From positions 1 through 51,110 of the forward strand of contig JAISMM010000092.1 in assembly GCA_031276725.1 (NCBI GenBank): DNA of 51,110 bases, given 5' to 3'. Every line of letters starts with the position of its first letter. Position 1 is the stretch's first letter. Below are positions 7,676 through 16,444 of the stretch, piece by piece. The notes under the pieces were generated by a model. It saw only the letters and a list, made by a program, of their open reading frames with translations, had not been told where the DNA came from and did no database searches. Made by a program: the position numbers and the translations under genes. The DNA is from Clostridiales bacterium (GTDB taxonomy: Bacteria; Bacillota; Clostridia; Christensenellales; Pumilibacteraceae).

Positions 7676-7786
7676 TTTAGCCTCCTTGCGGGTATGCGGC
7701 GGCTAAAAAAATTTATGTACGCCGCCGTCCTTACTCCAATATATGCGGCGGAGCGGGGCTTGGTGCCACAAGAGGGATTGACTTTT

Positions 7787-8464
7787 TTAACCGCGCAGCG
7801 CTAAAACGGCGGCGGCGGGATTCGGGTGCGAAAACACGGTGTTGCCGGCGACCAGAATATCGGCGCCGGCGGCGGCTATGCTTTTTGCGTTATCGAGGGT
7901 AACGCCGCCGTCTATTTCGATAAGAATGCCGGGGTTAGCGGCTTTGCCGAGCTCCGTCAATTCCGTCAGGCGTTTTAGCGAGCCGCCGATAAATTTTTGA
8001 CCGCCGAAGCCGGGATAGACGCTCATTAAAAGCGCGAGGTCGCAGTAAGCCAAGCAATCTTTTAGGACGGCTACGGGGGTGTCGGGGCTGATTACCGCGC
8101 CGCTTTTTACTCCCCGCGCCCTTATTTTTTGCAGGGTCGGTATAAGTTGCTTACCCGCCGCCTCGTAGTGGATAGTCAAAAAGTCCGCGCCCGCGTCGAT
8201 AAACGCGTCGACGTATTTTTGCGGCTCGACTATCATTAAATGCACGTCGAGCGGCAAGCGGGTCGCCTTTTTTAGGTCGGCGACGGTCTTGGGGCCGAAC
8301 GTGATATTGGGGACGAACACGCCGTCCATAACGTCGCAGTGCAGTAAGTCCGCGCCCGCCCGCTCCATTTTGACGGCCGCCGCGCCCAAGGCGGAAAAGT
8401 CCGCCGACAGAATCGACGGCGCGATTAATATTTTTTTATCGGCGCTTTTGATAAGATTATCCAT
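7787..8464 (-). CDS. rpe: Ribulose-phosphate 3-epimerase
   Basis: Cytoplasmic TIM-barrel epimerase interconverting ribulose 5-phosphate and xylulose 5-phosphate in the pentose-phosphate pathway. The 225-residue product has all family signatures: IAPSILSADF (14-23), HCDVMDGVFVPNITFGP with a metal-binding His and Asp, DVHLMI, SVYPGFGGQKF (Tyr in place of the usual Asn) and IDGGVT with the catalytic Asp. The start at 8464 has GGAGGG about 7 nt upstream. It follows rlmN after 54 nt and is followed by spoVM. In Bacillus the genes prpC, prkC and rsgA lie between rlmN and rpe; they are absent here. Confidence 0.96.
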   Translation of the reverse strand: MDNLIKSADKKILIAPSILSADFSALGAAAVKMERAGADLLHCDVMDGVFVPNITFGPKTVADLKKATRLPLDVHLMIVEPQKYVDAFIDAGADFLTIHYEAAGKQLIPTLQKIRARGVKSGAVISPDTPVAVLKDCLAYCDLALLMSVYPGFGGQKFIGGSLKRLTELTELGKAANPGILIEIDGGVTLDNAKSIAAAGADILVAGNTVFSHPNPAAAVLALRG

Positions 8465-8518
8465 TGCAATCCCTCCGGATTTCCGTAATATTTTGTAGTA
8501 TGTCCGACATAATGCCGG

Positions 8519-9577
8519 TTAAACGTCCGTTTTTGGCTGTTTTTCGGTTTTTTTATAGTTGCCGCGCAGTTGACCGCACGCGCCGCCGATATCGGAACCG
8601 AACGAACGGCGGAGCGTCGCCGACACCCCTAAGCGCGTCAATTTTTCTAAAAACCGCTCCGCCTCCGGCTTTGTGCAGCCGCCGATACCGCCGCCGTCGA
8701 TGCGGTTTAGCATTATGAGGTTGACGTGCGCGGACAAATTTTTGCAGAATTCGGCGAGCCTTTTAGCGTCGAAAAAATTCATATTGTACTCCTTCATAAG
8801 CGAATATTCGAATATTACGCGGCGGCCCGTTTTTTCAAAATAGTATTTTGCGGCGGCGAGAAGCTCCGATATCGGATATTTTTTGGCGATCGGCATAATT
8901 TTTTGGCGGCTTTCGTCCGTGGTGGCGTGCAGCGATACCGACAGCGTTACCCCCGCGCCCTCGTCGGCGAGGCGGCGGATTTCGGGGACGAGTCCCGAGG
9001 TCGAGAGCGATATCGCGCGGGACGAAAAATTCAGCCCGCGCGCGTCCGTTACGAGGCGCAAAAATTTGACCGTGTTGTCGTAGTTGTCGAGCGGCTCGCC
9101 GCTGCCCATAAGGACGATATTTTGAATTTTGCGCGACCTTGCGCTTCCGCCCAAAAGCGCGTTTACGGCTATTACCTGCCCCAAGATTTCGCCCGCCGAC
9201 AGATTGCGCGAAAGTCCGTTTTTGCCCGAGGCGCAAAACGCGCAGCCCATTCTGCACCCCGCTTGAACGGACGCGCACAGCGTGTTGCCGTAGCCGTGCG
9301 GCATAAACACGCCCTCGACCGCCTCGCCGTCGTCGAACACGAACAGATACTTTTGCGACCCGTCCTTCGAGACAAGCCGTTCGGCTATACGGGGCGGGGC
9401 GGCGCGGTAACGGGCTTTAAGGTATTCGCGCAGGGACTTGGGGACGTCGTTCATGGCGTCGTAGTCGGCGCCGTTATTGACCCAATTATATATTTGCGCC
9501 GCGCGGAACGGCGGTTGACCCGCCGCGCGTAAGATTTCGGCTAGCTCGTCGGCGCTAAAATCGCGGAGTAATTCCAT
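8519..9577 (-). CDS. rlmN: Dual-specificity rRNA/tRNA methyltransferase RlmN
   Basis: Radical-SAM enzyme methylating C2 of A2503 in 23S rRNA and A37 of some tRNAs. The 352 residues include the [4Fe-4S]-binding CxxxCxxC motif in AGCRMGCAFCASG, LMGSGEPLDNYDN, and the C-terminal Cys of GGACGQLRG, which takes part in catalysis. Its length is normal for the family. It lies 7 nt after rsmB and 54 nt before rpe in the conserved def-fmt-rsmB-rlmN order. A Cfr-type resistance enzyme is unlikely given this housekeeping context. Confidence 0.95.
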   Translation of the reverse strand: MELLRDFSADELAEILRAAGQPPFRAAQIYNWVNNGADYDAMNDVPKSLREYLKARYRAAPPRIAERLVSKDGSQKYLFVFDDGEAVEGVFMPHGYGNTLCASVQAGCRMGCAFCASGKNGLSRNLSAGEILGQVIAVNALLGGSARSRKIQNIVLMGSGEPLDNYDNTVKFLRLVTDARGLNFSSRAISLSTSGLVPEIRRLADEGAGVTLSVSLHATTDESRQKIMPIAKKYPISELLAAAKYYFEKTGRRVIFEYSLMKEYNMNFFDAKRLAEFCKNLSAHVNLIMLNRIDGGGIGGCTKPEAERFLEKLTRLGVSATLRRSFGSDIGGACGQLRGNYKKTEKQPKTDV

Positions 9578-9584
9578 TTTGCCG

Positions 9585-10844
9585 CTAGTCCCCCCTTACC
9601 CTTTTGAGCTTGGCTATATAAAAGCCGTCGCAGCCGTCCGTGTGCGGAAAAAGCGTTACGGGCTTGCCGGCGTATTCAAAGCCGGGATTCGCCCTTAAAA
9701 AGCCGTCGGTTATCCCCTCGTTCTCCTCCTCCGTAACGGTGCAGGTCGAGTAGCACAGCGAGCCGCCGGGCTTGACGTAACGCGCCGCCGTCGATAAAAT
9801 AACGGACTGCAAAGCCGTAAGGGACGCAATGTCGGCGGGGGCGAGCGTCAAAAGGATTTCCGGTTTTTTGGATACGACGCCGAGTCCGCTGCACGGGGCG
9901 TCGCATACGACCGAATCGAAAGCTCTTTCCCATTCGGGGCGGAAAACTCCGGCGTCGGACTGCATAACCGTTAAATTCGCGCCCGCCGAATAGGCGTATT
10001 TTTTTATGAGCCCGACCCTGTGCGGGTGAACGTCGCAGGCGGTGATTTTGACGGGAAGTCCCGCCGTTTTGTAAAGCTCGTAGAGGTATACCGCCTTGCC
10101 GCCGGGCGCGGCGCACAGGTCTAAGACTTTTTTTGCGGACGGCTCGAAGTACGCCCTTACGGCTCTGACCGACGCCGCCGATTGGACGACGTAATCGGAG
10201 TTTTTAAGGCTCCGTATGGTGTTATGTGCGGCATAGTACCCGTATTCGCCCTTATTTTGCGTAATTTGAGGGTATTTTTGCTCGAACTCCTCCCGCGTCA
10301 GCCTTATTCCGTTATGGCGTATATGGGTGAGCGGCGAGGGAACGAACAGCAAATATTCCCTTGTAAAGTCAAAACCGAAGCGGTCGATAAGTTTTTTTGC
10401 GAGCCAAAGAGGATAGCTTGCGTTTATCGCGAGCGACTCGGCGTCGGTAACGGGCGGCAAGCTAACGGACGCCGTTTTTTTGAGGACGGCGTTAACAAAG
10501 CCCGCGATTTTTGAATTTTGCGTAACCGTTTTGCAAAGCTCGACGGTTTTGTCGACGGCGGCGTAAGACGGCGTGCGCATATGGCGCAAAAGATACAGCC
10601 CCGTTTTGAGGATGATCGAAACGTTTTCTTGCGGCGGCGTTTGCACGGCTTTGCCGATTATCCAATCGAATTGAATACTTTTGTCTAACACGCCGTAAAA
10701 GAGTTTGGTTATATACGAGCGCGCGTTCGAGTCGTACGCGCCGGCCCGGAATTCCTTGTCGAGCGCGATTTGCGAATACGCCTTGCCGACGACGACGGCG
10801 TGCAAAAGCTTGTAGACGGTGTTTTCTAACGGCGTTCTATCCAA
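9585..10844 (-). CDS. rsmB: 16S rRNA (cytosine-967-C5)-methyltransferase RsmB
   Basis: S-adenosylmethionine-dependent m5C methyltransferase of the Sun/NOL1 family. The 419-residue product has an N-terminal NusB-like RNA-binding region (about 1-130), then the Rossmann domain with LCAAPGGKAVYL, CDAPCSGLGVVSKKPE and CYSTCTVTEEENE, which hold the two catalytic cysteines. The start is TTG, 8 nt inside the end of fmt, with GGGAGGG upstream; this indicates translational coupling. It lies between fmt and rlmN as in many Bacillota. Confidence 0.95.
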   Translation of the reverse strand: MDRTPLENTVYKLLHAVVVGKAYSQIALDKEFRAGAYDSNARSYITKLFYGVLDKSIQFDWIIGKAVQTPPQENVSIILKTGLYLLRHMRTPSYAAVDKTVELCKTVTQNSKIAGFVNAVLKKTASVSLPPVTDAESLAINASYPLWLAKKLIDRFGFDFTREYLLFVPSPLTHIRHNGIRLTREEFEQKYPQITQNKGEYGYYAAHNTIRSLKNSDYVVQSAASVRAVRAYFEPSAKKVLDLCAAPGGKAVYLYELYKTAGLPVKITACDVHPHRVGLIKKYAYSAGANLTVMQSDAGVFRPEWERAFDSVVCDAPCSGLGVVSKKPEILLTLAPADIASLTALQSVILSTAARYVKPGGSLCYSTCTVTEEENEGITDGFLRANPGFEYAGKPVTLFPHTDGCDGFYIAKLKRVRGD

Positions 10845-11766
10845 GAACCGTACCCTCCCGCACGGGGAAGCCGCGCAAAAACTCCGCCGCGCCCATACGC
10901 TTTTTGCCCGCCGCTTGAAGCTCCGTAATCTTTAACGCGCCCGCCCCGCAGGCGATAATAAGCTCGCCGCCGCCGCTTTTAAGCACCGTACCGGGCAAAA
11001 ATCCGCCGCCCGTTAACGCGACGGCCTCCGCCTTGTAAATTTTAACCGGAACGCCGTTAAAGGACGTTTGCAGCGCCGGCCACGGATTGAACGCCCGCGC
11101 TTGCCGCGACAAAACTTCGGCGCTCAACGAAAAGTCCGCCGCGCCGTCCGATTTAAGCGTTTTTTTGGTGTAGGTCGCCTTAGCGCCGTCCTGCTTGACG
11201 TATTTTACCGAGCCGTCCTCGACGAAGTTAAGCGCGTCCACTATAAGTTCCGCGCCCAAAGCGGCCAGGCGCGCGCTCAACGATATATAGTCGTCGTTCA
11301 ATTCGATTTTAAGACGCTTTGCCGTTACTATGTCGCCCGTGTCCATAGCCAATTCCGTCCTCATAACGGTTACGCCCGTGTAGTCGTCGCCGTTTAGAAT
11401 CGCCGCCCGAATAGGGGAGCTGCCCCGGTAGAGGGGCAAAAGAGAGGCGTGAATATTAAAGACGCCGCGCGCGGGCATATCTAAAAATTCGCGGCTTAAA
11501 AGCTGACCGAACGCCGCCGTAACGCACGCGTCGGGGTTGTATTTTTTTAGCTCCGCTATCCCCTCGCGGCTCGCGTTTCGGTATTGATAGACGGGTAAAT
11601 TAAGCGCGGCCGCCGCCGACTTTACGGGCGTAGGCAAAAGCCGCCCCTTGCGGTCGGTTTCGCGGTCGGGCTGAGATACCGCCGCCGCCACCGTGTGGCG
11701 CGAGGCGCAAAGCGCGTTTAGCGCCGGAACGGCAAACTCCGGCGTTCCCAAAAAAATCACCCTCAT
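10837..11766 (-). CDS. fmt: Methionyl-tRNA formyltransferase
   Basis: Formylates initiator Met-tRNA using 10-formyl-tetrahydrofolate. The 309-residue product begins MRVIFLGTPEFAVP. It carries the hydrolase-fold motif NIHASLLPLYRGSSPI (catalytic Asn and His, substrate loop) and AMDTGDI with the catalytic Asp, followed by the C-terminal OB-fold domain including ARAFNPWPA. Its start overlaps the def stop (ATGA), and its end overlaps rsmB. Its formyl donor is made from the product of fhs, which is also in this window. Confidence 0.96.
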   Translation of the reverse strand: MRVIFLGTPEFAVPALNALCASRHTVAAAVSQPDRETDRKGRLLPTPVKSAAAALNLPVYQYRNASREGIAELKKYNPDACVTAAFGQLLSREFLDMPARGVFNIHASLLPLYRGSSPIRAAILNGDDYTGVTVMRTELAMDTGDIVTAKRLKIELNDDYISLSARLAALGAELIVDALNFVEDGSVKYVKQDGAKATYTKKTLKSDGAADFSLSAEVLSRQARAFNPWPALQTSFNGVPVKIYKAEAVALTGGGFLPGTVLKSGGGELIIACGAGALKITELQAAGKKRMGAAEFLRGFPVREGTVLG

Positions 11767-12215
11767 TTGCCCGTATCCGCCGCTTTATCGATGAACAACA
11801 CGCCGTTAAGGTGGTCGATTTCGTGGCAAAACGCGACCGCCAAATAATCCGAGCCCCTTACCGTGAACGGCTTGCCGTGCCGGTCAAGCGCCGCGACGAC
11901 GACTTTTTTGGGACGCTCGACGTCCGCTCTGCGGTCGGGAACGCTCAAACACCCCTCCGCGTTACGCTGAACGCCGCTTTGCCTTACGATTCGCGGATTT
12001 ATAAGTTCGTAAAACGTTTCGCCGTCGACGCATACGACGACGGCGCGTTTTAGAACGCCCACCTGCGGCGCGGCTAAGCCAACGCCGTTCGCCGCGAGCA
12101 TAGTTTCCTTCATATCGTCCAAAAGCACGAAAAGGCGTTCGTCGAATACGGTAACCTCCTTAGAGATTTCGCGCAGCTGCCGCTCGCCCAATTTTAGAAT
12201 TTGTCGTATCGCCAT
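11763..12215 (-). CDS. def: Peptide deformylase
   Basis: Metallo-enzyme removing the N-formyl group from nascent peptides. The 150 residues contain the three family motifs: GVGLAAPQVG (residues 44-53), EGCLSVP with the metal-binding Cys, and HEIDHLNGVLF with the two metal-binding His residues and catalytic Glu. Length is normal. The Shine-Dalgarno sequence (AGGAGG) overlaps the priA stop codon, and its own stop overlaps the fmt start (ATGA), so priA, def, fmt and rsmB are tightly coupled. Confidence 0.96.
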   Translation of the reverse strand: MAIRQILKLGERQLREISKEVTVFDERLFVLLDDMKETMLAANGVGLAAPQVGVLKRAVVVCVDGETFYELINPRIVRQSGVQRNAEGCLSVPDRRADVERPKKVVVAALDRHGKPFTVRGSDYLAVAFCHEIDHLNGVLFIDKAADTGK

Positions 12216-12229
12216 TAAATAAAACCTCC

Positions 12230-14428
12230 TTAGGACATATTCGACGGGTTGATTTCGACGAACGCGCTTACGCCGCGCTCCGAATACTTATCGACCGCCG
12301 CGTAAATTTGCGGACAAATTTCGTCGAAGTTTTTTGTGATTCTCGCTATAAGCTGCAAGCGGAATTTGTTTTGTATGCGCCCTAACGGCGCGCGCATGGC
12401 GGCGTAATACGCGAACGCCTCCGGCGCCGCTTTTTGTATTTTGCCGACCTCGTTAAAGATGTTTTTTAGGACGCCCGACGCCGAATCCTCGCGCTCGCCC
12501 GACACCAAAACGCGCACGATTTGCGAAAAAGGCGGGTATTTTGTAACCTCGCGCAGGTTGCATTCCTTGTCGAAAAAGCCCTTGTAGTCGTTGTTGACGG
12601 CGAATTTGTAAACGTAGTGGCGCGGCGCGTACGTCTGCAAAATCACCTTGCCGGGGTTTTCGGCGCGGCCCGCCCTGCCGCCGACCTGCGTTATAAGCTG
12701 ATACGTGCGCTCGAAGCTGCGGTAATCCGAAAAATGCAGGCTCATATCCGCGTCGATTATCCCCACGAGCGTAACGGACGGAAAGTCGTGGCCCTTGGCG
12801 ACCATCTGCGTTCCCACCAAAAACGTCGCTTTTTTGTCGGCGAATTCGCCCAAAATTTTGGCGTGGGACTCCTTTGTGCGCGTGGTGTCGTTATCGAGCC
12901 GCAAAATTTTTTTGTCGGGGAATATTTCGGCCAGGCGCTCGGCGACGCGCTCCGTACCCGCGTAGCCGCGCCTTAGCGCCGGACTTTTGCATTCGGGGCA
13001 AACGTCGGGAACGCCGTAGCGGTTCGAGCAGTAGTGGCATTTGAGCACGTTTTCGTCGCGGTGATAGACGAGCGACACGTCGCAGTCGGCGCACTTTGCC
13101 ACGTAGCCGCACGAGCGGCACATTAAAAACGAGGAGTAGCCGCGTCGGTTTATGAACAAAATCGCCTGATTGCCGCCGTCCGCGCACTCGCGGAGCCCGC
13201 GTTCGAGCGCACGCGAAAACACGCCGTCGTTGCCGTCGTAAAGCTCCTTGCACATATCGACTATTTGAATTTTGGGCAAATCGCGCTTGTTTATGCGCTC
13301 TTTAAGCTCTAACAGCCTGAATTCGCCGGTACTCGCGCGGTAATACGATTCGACGGACGGCGTCGCGCTGCCCAAAATCAGGTTGCAGCCGTTAAAATCG
13401 GCGCGAAAACGCGCGACCTCGAACGTGGAATAGCGGGGGTTGCTTTCGGAAATATAGCTTGAATCGTGTTCCTCGTCGATTATAATTACGCCGACGTCCT
13501 TCACGGGCGCGAACACCGCCGAGCGCGGCCCGAGCGCCACCCGCGCCTCGCCCGACAACAGCCGCCGCCATTCGTCGAACCGCTCGCCCGCCCCTAACGC
13601 GCTGTGTAATATTGCGACGCCGTTACCGAAACGCGAACGGAAGTAGCGCAAAAACTGCGGCGTAAGCGAGATTTCCGGCACGAGCATTATAGCGCTTTTG
13701 CCGCGCGAGAGGGCGTCGGCGATGCAGCTTACGTAGACCTCGGTTTTGCCGCTGCCCGTAACGCCGTGGAGCAAAAACACGGAGTGCCGTTCCTTTAATA
13801 CCGCCTCCGTAACCTCCGCCTGCGCTCTTGTGGGAACGGGCGCCGCCGGCCCCTCCGCCATATCCTTATAGGGCTTTCGCATAACCGTTTGCGGCAAAAT
13901 TTTGACTATGCCGCGCGCCGTTAAATTTCTTAGCGCGGACGCGGACAGATTGTTGTTGATTTCCGACACCGGAGCCTCGCCCGCCTCGGCTATGTAAAAA
14001 TAGACGTCGCGTTGAGCTTGCGCCGACGGCCTTATAAATCCGTCGGGGTCGCGCCCGGCGTACTCGGGGCTAATCGAGGCGTAAAGCCGCTCCAACTCCT
14101 TTACTCTGCCGCCGCGCATATGGGGCGGTATAAACAGCCTTAGCGCGTCGACGGTTTTAAGGTGATATTTGCCCGTCATATACCGCGCGAGCGCCATAAG
14201 CTCGCCGCCGATAACGGGGTAAGGGTCGACGACCGACTTTACCGCCTTGATTTTTTCGGGCGGAACATCGGAGGACTCCTTTAAGCCGAGGCAATAGCCC
14301 TCGACGGCGCGGTTACCGAACGGCACAAGCACGCGCGAGCCGACTAGGACGGGCAAGCTCCCCGCGTCGTAGTCGAAAATTCTGTCCACGTCGCCGGCGC
14401 TGATATCAACGATGACCTCGGCAAACAT
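12230..14428 (-). CDS. priA: Primosomal replication restart helicase PriA
   Basis: DNA helicase that recognises stalled forks and reloads the replisome. The 732-residue protein has an N-terminal 3' DNA-end-binding domain, Walker A GVTGSGKTE (222-230), the Walker B IIIDEEHDSSY, and GSATPS. A zinc-binding insertion contains paired cysteines in CRSCGYVAKCADC and CHYC...CPEC. The helicase motif VGTQMVAKGHDFP and the arginine-finger region QVGGRAGRA follow. The start codon directly abuts the coaBC stop (TAAATG). Confidence 0.96.
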   Translation of the reverse strand: MFAEVIVDISAGDVDRIFDYDAGSLPVLVGSRVLVPFGNRAVEGYCLGLKESSDVPPEKIKAVKSVVDPYPVIGGELMALARYMTGKYHLKTVDALRLFIPPHMRGGRVKELERLYASISPEYAGRDPDGFIRPSAQAQRDVYFYIAEAGEAPVSEINNNLSASALRNLTARGIVKILPQTVMRKPYKDMAEGPAAPVPTRAQAEVTEAVLKERHSVFLLHGVTGSGKTEVYVSCIADALSRGKSAIMLVPEISLTPQFLRYFRSRFGNGVAILHSALGAGERFDEWRRLLSGEARVALGPRSAVFAPVKDVGVIIIDEEHDSSYISESNPRYSTFEVARFRADFNGCNLILGSATPSVESYYRASTGEFRLLELKERINKRDLPKIQIVDMCKELYDGNDGVFSRALERGLRECADGGNQAILFINRRGYSSFLMCRSCGYVAKCADCDVSLVYHRDENVLKCHYCSNRYGVPDVCPECKSPALRRGYAGTERVAERLAEIFPDKKILRLDNDTTRTKESHAKILGEFADKKATFLVGTQMVAKGHDFPSVTLVGIIDADMSLHFSDYRSFERTYQLITQVGGRAGRAENPGKVILQTYAPRHYVYKFAVNNDYKGFFDKECNLREVTKYPPFSQIVRVLVSGEREDSASGVLKNIFNEVGKIQKAAPEAFAYYAAMRAPLGRIQNKFRLQLIARITKNFDEICPQIYAAVDKYSERGVSAFVEINPSNMS

Positions 14429-15607
14429 TTATAGCTCCGCCAATTTGTCTAGTATGCGCGCGGCAAGCGCACGCTTATCCATAAGCGGCAGCTCTAAAAC
14501 GCCGCCGTCCGTTATGAGCGCCGCTATGTTGGTATCGGAATTAAAGCCGGCGCCGTCCTTTGTAACGTCGTTGGCTACGACCATATCCGCGTTTTTGGAT
14601 ATTAGCTTTTTTTGCGCGTTCGCGATAAGATTTTCGGTTTCGGCGGCGAAAACGACGAGCTTTTTTTTGCCCTTTTTTTCGCCGACGGCCTTTGCTATGT
14701 CCTTGTTTTTGACGAGCTTTAAGGTAAGGGTGTCCGATTTAATTTTGTTTTCGGCGACGCCGGCCGGGCGGTAGTCCGACACCGCCGCCGCCTTAACGAT
14801 ATAGTCGGCGACTTTTAGGTTGTCTAAAACCGCGTTATACATTTCGTCCGCCGTCCTTACGCGTACGAGCGTACAGCCCTTCGGCGGCAAAACGGAGGTT
14901 TGCCCCGCGATTAAAATTACGGACGCTCCGCGGCTCTTCGCCTCCGCCGCCAGGCAAAAGCCCATTTTGCCGCTCGAATAATTGGTTATGCAGCGCGCGG
15001 GGTCGATAGGCTCCGCCGTCGCGCCCGCCGTTATAAGAAACGTCTTGCCCGCGTAGTCGCGGACGGGACAAAGCACGCTTATGACAAAGCCGACTATTTT
15101 TTGAGGGTCGGCGAGCCGTCCCGCGCCCTCGTCGCCGCAAGCGAGCCGCCCCGTACCCGGTTCGATTATATGCACGCCGCGCGCGCGCAAAATATCCTCG
15201 TTCGCCCTATACGCCGCCGATTTTAGCATAGCCGTATTCATAGCGGGCGCGATAACGACGGGACAGCCCGCCGCCATAACGGTGGTGGTCAAAAAGTCGT
15301 CGGCTATGCCGTTTGCCGCCTTGCCGACAAAATTCGCCGTGGCGGGCGCGATTAAAAACAGATCCGCCTTTTTTGCAAGCGAAACGTGCTCGACCTCGTA
15401 GTTAAAATCGCGGTCGAACATATCGGTTATAACGCGGTTATTCGACAGCGTTTCAAACGTAAGGGGCGTTACAAATTCGCGGGCGGCGGCCGTCATAACG
15501 ACAAAAACCTCCGCGCCCGCTTTTTTGAGCAAGCCGACAATTTCGCAAGTCTTATAGGCGGCTATACCGCCCGTTACGCCAACGGCGACCGTTTTGCCGC
15601 TCAACAT
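14429..15607 (-). CDS. coaBC: Bifunctional phosphopantothenoylcysteine decarboxylase/synthetase
   Basis: Carries out two steps of coenzyme A synthesis: CTP-dependent joining of cysteine to 4'-phosphopantothenate (CoaB) and FMN-dependent decarboxylation (CoaC). The 392 residues start with the flavoprotein fold (VTGGIAAYK, 11-19), the active-site His in VEHVSLA, PAMNTAM and the LACGDEGAGR loop. The CoaB domain starts near residue 185 with ITAGATAEPID and NYSSGKMG. It lies 6 nt after rpoZ and abuts priA, the standard Bacillota arrangement. Confidence 0.96.
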   Translation of the reverse strand: MLSGKTVAVGVTGGIAAYKTCEIVGLLKKAGAEVFVVMTAAAREFVTPLTFETLSNNRVITDMFDRDFNYEVEHVSLAKKADLFLIAPATANFVGKAANGIADDFLTTTVMAAGCPVVIAPAMNTAMLKSAAYRANEDILRARGVHIIEPGTGRLACGDEGAGRLADPQKIVGFVISVLCPVRDYAGKTFLITAGATAEPIDPARCITNYSSGKMGFCLAAEAKSRGASVILIAGQTSVLPPKGCTLVRVRTADEMYNAVLDNLKVADYIVKAAAVSDYRPAGVAENKIKSDTLTLKLVKNKDIAKAVGEKKGKKKLVVFAAETENLIANAQKKLISKNADMVVANDVTKDGAGFNSDTNIAALITDGGVLELPLMDKRALAARILDKLAEL

Positions 15608-15613
15608 ACGCGT

Positions 15614-15823
15614 TTAGTCCTCGTTGCGCGCTTCGACCTTGCCCGCGTCGACCTCGGCCGCCGCGACGGACACGGGACGTTTGCCCTCGTGTTCGAGGAC
15701 GTATTTGAGCATTTCCGCTTTTTTGTCGAGCAAATAACGGGTGCGCTTGGTTATAAGGCACACGAGCGCGTACTTACAGCCTACTTTTTCGACTAGCTTG
15801 TCGATGGGGGGTTCGATCATCAT
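15614..15823 (-). CDS. rpoZ: RNA polymerase omega subunit
   Basis: Product of 69 residues beginning MMIEPPIDKLVEKVGCKYAL. It matches the omega pattern of a short N-terminal motif, a helix with VCLITKRTRYLLD, and an acidic-basic tail. Omega assists assembly of the beta-prime subunit. The call rests on this pattern and on its position between gmk (3-nt gap) and coaBC (6-nt gap), where rpoZ is normally found. Confidence 0.92.
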   Translation of the reverse strand: MMIEPPIDKLVEKVGCKYALVCLITKRTRYLLDKKAEMLKYVLEHEGKRPVSVAAAEVDAGKVEARNED

Positions 15824-15826
15824 AAT

Positions 15827-16438
15827 TTATGAATTCTCCTTTAATATTTGTTGAATTTTGTCCTCGTTGACTCCGATTTTGCATTTTTCGGCGTCGATTA
15901 TGCTTAAAACCTTGTCGGCGGAGGTTTTTACGTCGTCGTTAAAGACGATATAGTCGAACAGCTTATACTGTTTTAACTCGCTTAACGCGCTCCCCAGCCG
16001 CCGCGACAGGCTTTGCGCGCTTTCGGTTCCGCGCTCGCGCAGGCGCTTTTCTAAAATTTGCATCGACGGCGCCATTATATAGACCGAAACGCTGTCGGGG
16101 TAGCGGCTTTTTATTTGCCTTGCGCCCAAAATGTCGATTTCGAACATAACGTCGTCGCCGTTATCGAGCATTTTCAGAACCGGGGCGGCGGGCGTGCCGT
16201 AATAGTTTTCGTAGACGGAGGCGGTTTCTAAAAAGCCGCCGTCCGCGATCATTTTGCGGTACTCGTCCACCGTGCGGAAGTGGTAATGCACTCCGTCGAC
16301 CTCGCCCGCCCGGGGCTGGCGCGTCGTTACCGAAACGGACTTTTTGAGCGAGGGGCGGCGTTTTAGAACCTCGTTATAGATAGTTCCCTTGCCCGCGCCG
16401 CTCGGGCCCGATATTATGAACAGCAATCCCTTTCGCAT
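15827..16438 (-). CDS. gmk: Guanylate kinase
   Basis: Phosphorylates GMP (and dGMP) with ATP in nucleotide recycling. The 203-residue product has the P-loop GPSGAGKGT (residues 11-19), SVTTRQPRAGEVDGVHYHF for GMP binding, and FEIDILGARQIK. Length is normal. It lies 6 nt downstream of yicC and 3 nt before rpoZ. The remA gene (DUF370), found between yicC and gmk in Bacillus, is absent. Confidence 0.96.
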   Translation of the reverse strand: MRKGLLFIISGPSGAGKGTIYNEVLKRRPSLKKSVSVTTRQPRAGEVDGVHYHFRTVDEYRKMIADGGFLETASVYENYYGTPAAPVLKMLDNGDDVMFEIDILGARQIKSRYPDSVSVYIMAPSMQILEKRLRERGTESAQSLSRRLGSALSELKQYKLFDYIVFNDDVKTSADKVLSIIDAEKCKIGVNEDKIQQILKENS

Positions 16439-16444
16439 ACTCTT

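Noticed and set aside
8726..9532. Antisense open frame over rlmN and similar long antisense frames elsewhere
   Set aside because: They arise from the GC-rich codon pattern of the true genes, are rich in Arg, and lack ribosome sites or family motifs.
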